Part shown: positions 59,275-64,000 of the stretch, one piece after another | How the letters are laid out: each line of letters opens with the position of its first letter | Numbering within the stretch: position 1 is the first letter of the stretch | DNA from: Streptomyces klenkii | Lineage (GTDB): Bacteria > Actinomycetota > Actinomycetes > Streptomycetales > Streptomycetaceae | Length of the DNA: 64,000 nucleotides | Direction of reading: 5' to 3' | Assembly: GCF_003626645.1 (NCBI RefSeq) | Contig: NZ_RBAM01000013.1 | Coordinates: forward strand, 1-64,000 | Made by a program: the position numbers and the translations under genes | Notes under the pieces: model-generated | What the model was told of the DNA's origin: nothing | Database searches by the model: none | The model's input: the letters and a program-made list of their open reading frames with translations, nothing else

Positions 59275-59655
59275 ATGCCCAGCCTGGAACGCCTGAATGA
59301 AGGCGACGGCAGCAGCCCGTACGAGTCCTATGAGGTCGACACCACCACGATGTTCCGGGTGATCTGCCCGGACTGTGCGCGCCCGATCGCGCTGCTCCCC
59401 GACGAGGACGTGCTCCCCGAGCACGCGCTGTGCCCCTCGCCGTGGAATCCCTTCGGGCTCACGGTGTGCCCCGGCTCGGGCCGTGCGATGGAGGACGCCG
59501 CCGCGGCGGACGAATCGCCGGACGGCCAGGAGTTCGACGCGGCGCTGATGCTCACGCTGCCGGAGAGCCTGGACTGGCGGACGCAGCCGTTCTCCCACAT
59601 CGGGGGTCCCGGCTCGCGCCCGGTCCGCGTCCCGGAGATGCGTCGGCCGTCCTGA
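59275..59655 (+). CDS. Small Cys-rich (zinc-ribbon-like) protein, unknown
   Basis: 126 residues. A possible metal site is VICPDCARPIALL near residue 30 with CPSPWNPFGLTVCPGSG near 55. The rest is acidic and probably disordered (residues 68-90), ending with a Trp-containing segment. The ATG has a strong GAGGGGGAGAAAG ribosome site. Divergent from the Lrp gene. No family recognised. Confidence 0.7.
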   Translation: MPSLERLNEGDGSSPYESYEVDTTTMFRVICPDCARPIALLPDEDVLPEHALCPSPWNPFGLTVCPGSGRAMEDAAAADESPDGQEFDAALMLTLPESLDWRTQPFSHIGGPGSRPVRVPEMRRPS

Positions 59656-59672
59656 CGGACTCATGGCGCGGA

Positions 59673-59704
59673 TGACGCACTCCTGACGTGACGCACTCCT
59701 GACG
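59673..59704. repeat. Perfect 16-bp tandem duplication
   Basis: TGACGCACTCCTGACG is present twice without a gap (59673-59688, 59689-59704) just after the Zn-ribbon gene. Probably slippage; a polymorphism candidate. Confidence 0.75.
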
Positions 59705-59717
59705 CAGGAGCGTTTCC

Positions 59718-59747
59718 GGCGGGCGGGCCGCATGGAGCCCGCCCGCC
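59718..59747. terminator. Terminator between convergent genes
   Basis: GGCGGGCGGG and CCCGCCCGCC form a 10-bp stem around a 10-base loop, 11 bp before the acyl-CoA dehydrogenase stop. Works for both strands; no T-run. Confidence 0.7.
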
Positions 59748-59757
59748 ACGCCGCCGC

Positions 59758-60930
59758 TCAGCGGCTCTCGGCGCCCGCCAGGTGACGGGCGATCACCATG
59801 CGCTGGATCTGGTTGGTGCCCTCCACGATCTGGAGCACCTTGGCCTCGCGCATGTAGCGCTCGGCCGGGAAGTCCGCCGTGTAGCCGTAGCCGCCCAGGA
59901 GCTGGACGGCGTCGACGGTCACGCGCATCGCCGCGTCGGTGCAGAACAGCTTGGCCATGGCCGCCTGCTTGGAGAACGGCAGGCCGGCGTCGCGCAGCCG
60001 CGCCGCGGCGAGGTAGAGCGCGCGGCCGGCCTCGATCTGGGTGGCCATGTCCGCGAGCATGAAGCGCAGGCCCTGGAAGTCGGCGATGGGCCGGCCGAAC
60101 TGCCGCCGCCCGGCGGTGAAGGCGATCGCCTCGTCGAGCGCGGCCTGGGCGACGCCGATCGCGCAGGCGGCGATGCCGAGGCGCCCGGAGTCCAGCGCGG
60201 ACAGGGCGATCGCGAAGCCCTGTCCCTCGTCGCCGATGCGGCGCGCGTCCGGCACCTGCACGCCGTCGAAGTGCAGTTGGGCCGTCGGCGAGCCCTTCAT
60301 GCCCATCTTGCGCTCGGGCGGCGCGGCCGACAGGCCGGGGGCGTCGCCGGGGACGAGGAAGGCGGTGATGCCGTGGGCGCCTTCGCCTCCCGTACGGGCC
60401 ATCACGGTGTAGAAGTCCGCGATGCCGCCGTGGGTGATCCAGGCCTTGGTGCCCTCGATCGTCCAGGTGTCGCCGTCGCGGGTGGCGCGGGTGCGCAGGG
60501 AGGCGGCGTCAGAGCCGGAGGAGGGCTCGGAGAGGCAGTACGCGCCGAGGAGCCCGCCGCCGAGCATGGCGGGCAGGTGCTCGGCCTGCTGCTCCTTGGT
60601 GCCGTAGCCGGCGAGGGCGTGGCAGGCGAGGGTGTGCACGCTGACGCCGAGGCCCACGGTGAGGCGGGCGGCCGCGAGCTCTTCCAGGACCTGGAGGTAG
60701 ACCTCGTAGGGCTGGTCCCCGCCGCCGAACTCCTCGGTGTAGGGCAGGGCGAGCAGGCCGGAGGCGGACAGCAGCCGGAAGACCTCGCGGGGGAAGCGCC
60801 CGGCTTCCTCCTCCTCGGCCGCGCCGGGCTCGATCTCCCGCTGCACCAGATCGCGTACGAGCGCGAGCAGGTCGCGGGCCTCCTCGGTGGGCAGCTGTCG
60901 CTCCACCGGCTGCGGGCCGTGGTCGGTCAT
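59758..60930 (-). CDS. Acyl-CoA dehydrogenase
   Basis: 390 residues, normal length. FAD-dependent alpha,beta-dehydrogenation of acyl-CoA. Motifs: YCLSEPSSGSDAASLRTRA, TKAWITHGGIADFYTV, and C-terminal LLGGYGYTADFPAERYMREAK with VEGTNQIQRMVIARHL. The catalytic Glu is probably the E of VEGTNQIQ. Substrate chain length cannot be told. ATG follows GGAGGAGAGCG. Monocistronic. Confidence 0.93.
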   Translation of the reverse strand: MTDHGPQPVERQLPTEEARDLLALVRDLVQREIEPGAAEEEEAGRFPREVFRLLSASGLLALPYTEEFGGGDQPYEVYLQVLEELAAARLTVGLGVSVHTLACHALAGYGTKEQQAEHLPAMLGGGLLGAYCLSEPSSGSDAASLRTRATRDGDTWTIEGTKAWITHGGIADFYTVMARTGGEGAHGITAFLVPGDAPGLSAAPPERKMGMKGSPTAQLHFDGVQVPDARRIGDEGQGFAIALSALDSGRLGIAACAIGVAQAALDEAIAFTAGRRQFGRPIADFQGLRFMLADMATQIEAGRALYLAAARLRDAGLPFSKQAAMAKLFCTDAAMRVTVDAVQLLGGYGYTADFPAERYMREAKVLQIVEGTNQIQRMVIARHLAGAESR

Positions 60931-61149
60931 GGCGGCGCTCTCCTCCCTGTCGGGCGCTGCGGCGACGGGCGCGCAAGGGTGTGGCGCCGTCGCCGGTGAT
61001 GCCCAAAGCCGATGATCCCGCGCCGGGTCGCGGCACCGGATGACCTGCGGCTGTGGCGGCTTGGAGTATGCCCGATCGGCGGGCTGACGTCACGGGTTGA
61101 CAAGTCGCGCACCAGGCACAACGGCCTTGTGACGCAGTCATGAACGGGG

Positions 61150-61192
61150 TTGGTCCAAACCATTGACCGCACTGGTCCAGACCTTCTATGGT
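61150..61192 (+). promoter_or_regulatory. Chitinase promoter with two DasR-like boxes
   Basis: TTGGTCCAAACC (61150-61161) and CTGGTCCAGACC (61172-61183), 22 bp apart, are the direct repeats seen in Streptomyces chitinase promoters and resemble the DasR site ACTGGTCTAGACCACT. TTGACC (61163-61168) and TATGGT (61187-61192) are the likely -35 and -10, so the second box covers the spacer. Confidence 0.75.
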
Positions 61193-61268
61193 CCTGGGCA
61201 CGCTTAGCGCGTTCATGCCAGGTCACCCCCCGCAGAGCACCTCTCCCCACCCCCACCGAGGAGAACCG

Positions 61269-62570
<1,302 letters not shown>

Positions 62571-63395
62571 CGGCGACCGGGCGTGCGGTGGTCGAAGGCG
62601 ATCAAGGGATCGCCCGTCAGCGGGTGGTCGACCACCGCCGCCCGGACGCCGAAGACATCGGCCAGCAGCTCCGGGGTCAGCACCTCCCGCGGCGGGCCCG
62701 AGGCCACGAGCGCGCCCTCGTGCAGGACGTGGAGGCGGTCGCACAGCGACGCCGCCGCGTTCAGGTCGTGCAGGGACAGCAGGGTCGTCCGGCGCTGCGC
62801 GCGCAGCAGGGCCAGGAGCTCGACCTGATGCAGGACGTCCAGGTGGTTCGTCGGCTCGTCCAGGACCAGCACCTGCGGGTCCTGGGCCAGCGCCCGCGCC
62901 AGCAGCACCCGCTGGCGCTCGCCGCCCGACAGCGCCGAGAAGCGCCGCTTCTCCGCCCCCGCGAGCCCGACCCCGGCCAGCGCCGCCGCCACGATCTCCG
63001 CGTCGGCGCGGTCCTCGCCCGCGAACGCCCGCTTGTACGGGGTGCGGCCCATGGCCACCACCGCGCGCACCGAGAGTTCGAAGTCGCTGCCGCGCTCCTG
63101 CGGGAGCGCGGCCACCCGCCGGGCCGACTCGGCGGCGGTCAGCGACGTGATGTCCGTACCACCGACCAGCACCCGGCCCGCGTGCGGGCGCAGATAGCGG
63201 TAGACGGTGCGCAGGACCGTCGACTTGCCGCTGCCGTTCGGCCCGACCAGCCCGGCGATCTCCCCCTCCTCCGCGACCAGGTGCACCCCGGAGACGACCG
63301 TCCGCCCGGACAGGGACACCTCCAGGTCCTCGACGGCGATCCGCATTCCGCCCGTCGCCCCGCCTGCGATTCCGCCCGTGATTCCGTCCATGCCG

Positions 63396-64000
63396 CTAGC
63401 CCCTCTCCACCAGGCGCCGGTCCAGCAGGTACAGCAGCGTCGGCGCACCGACGAGCGCCGTGACCACGCCCACCGGGAGTTCCTGGTCCGGCAGCGCCGT
63501 ACGGGCCACCAGGTCGACCACGACCAGCAGGACCGCGCCGAACAGCGCGGCCACCGGCAGCAGGACGCGGTGCGCGCCGCCCACGACCATCCGGCACACG
63601 TGCGGCACCATCAGCCCCACGAAGCCGATCGCGCCCGAGACGGACACCAGCACTCCGGTGAGCACGCTCGTCACGACGAACAGCTCGCGCCGCAGCCGTG
63701 TCACGTCCACGCCCAGCCCCGCCGCGGTCTCGTCGCCCATCAGCACCGCGTCGAGCGCCCGGGCCCGGGCCAGGAGCGCGGCGAGGCCGAGCACCACGGC
63801 CGCGGCGGGCACGCCGAGCGTGGACCACTGGGCGCCGCCGAGGGAGCCCATCAGCCAGAACAGCACGCCGTGCGTCTGCTGGTCGTCGCCGGCCTGGAGC
63901 ACCAGGTAGTGCGTGAAGCCGGACAGGAACTGGCCGATGCCCACGCCCGCCAGCACCAGCCGCAGCGGCGAGAACCCGCCCCCGCGCCGCGCCATCGCCC
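63396..64000 (-). CDS. FecCD-family ABC permease, cut by the right edge
   Basis: The C-terminal part (about 200 residues) of an iron-siderophore type permease; family length is about 330-350, so the start lies beyond base 64000. Visible are six or more membrane helices and the EAA-like coupling region GVDVTRLRRELFVVTSVLTG followed by GAIGFVGLMVPHVCRMVVGG, typical of FecC/FecD/BtuC. ATP-binding gene follows after 4 bp. Confidence 0.92.
   Translation of the reverse strand, partial: AMARRGGGFSPLRLVLAGVGIGQFLSGFTHYLVLQAGDDQQTHGVLFWLMGSLGGAQWSTLGVPAAAVVLGLAALLARARALDAVLMGDETAAGLGVDVTRLRRELFVVTSVLTGVLVSVSGAIGFVGLMVPHVCRMVVGGAHRVLLPVAALFGAVLLVVVDLVARTALPDQELPVGVVTALVGAPTLLYLLDRRLVERG

Overview
The window is chromosomal DNA of a high-GC actinomycete, almost certainly Streptomyces. 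Third codon positions are nearly always G or C, GTG starts and 4-bp ATGA/GTGA overlaps are common, and several gene blocks are typical of the genus: a conservon (cvnABCD), rbpA behind a SigR-type promoter, separate lnt and ppm1 genes, crr-ptsI, and a chitinase behind DasR-like boxes. The gene order crr-ptsI ... rbpA-fxsA-ppm1-lnt ... chitinase resembles, from memory, the S. coelicolor SCO1390-SCO1430 region. No prophage, IS element, CRISPR array or tRNA was seen. A ribosomal RNA operon leader occupies the left edge and reads leftward out of the window.

Layout. 1-0.5 kb: rrn leader (minus strand). 0.5-2.7 kb: PTS genes crr-ptsI. 2.8-8.4 kb: an MFS exporter plus an unknown gene, divergent from a MocR-type regulator, then acetoacetyl-CoA synthetase. 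8.7-12 kb: a GH31 glucosidase and a secreted VanX-like dipeptidase. 12-16 kb: conservon cvnABCD. 16.3-18.5 kb: small membrane proteins around an EgtD-like methyltransferase. 18.5-26.1 kb: a three-gene SMC-type complex in the order kleisin-like, winged-helix, SMC ATPase. It resembles MukBEF/MksBEF/JetABC but has no JetD/MksG nuclease nearby. 26.2-31.6 kb: a divergent 5-oxoproline module, with pcp and two membrane proteins (DUF979, DUF969) on one side and gntR-pxpA-pxpB-pxpC on the other, sharing a palindromic operator. 31.8-32.6 kb: two small proteins. 32.8-37.8 kb: an operon of an atypical P450, a hydrolase-like protein lacking its serine, a cyclooxygenase-like heme dioxygenase and a coiled-coil protein. 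This is a split bacterial analogue of fungal oxylipin (Ppo) enzymes. 38.1-42.3 kb: a winged-helix protein, a two-component system and a SEDS glycosyltransferase. 42.4-47.2 kb: P450 plus ferredoxin, a secreted esterase and an ATP-dependent DNA ligase. 47.2-50.1 kb: a gene remnant, an ankyrin protein, and an FtsK-like membrane ATPase with a broken Walker A behind a leader peptide and a tiny membrane protein. 50.2-52.5 kb: a YczR/YczE-type MocR-membrane protein pair. 52.8-56.4 kb: rbpA, fxsA, ppm1, lnt. 56.9-61 kb: amidohydrolase, Lrp regulator, Zn-ribbon protein, acyl-CoA dehydrogenase. 61.3-64 kb: GH18 chitinase and an iron-siderophore type ABC transporter cut by the right edge.

Most unusual signals: (1) the nuclease-less SMC operon, whose ATPase has Asn where the Walker B catalytic Glu is expected; (2) the P450/heme dioxygenase/pseudo-hydrolase operon; (3) five intergenic copies of a double-hairpin repeat, two of them inside the SMC operon and one at the broken edge of a gene remnant; (4) a 62-codon frame that fits exactly between cvnC and cvnD; (5) a 12-residue leader peptide coupled to a 64-residue membrane protein and a degenerate FtsK-like ATPase.
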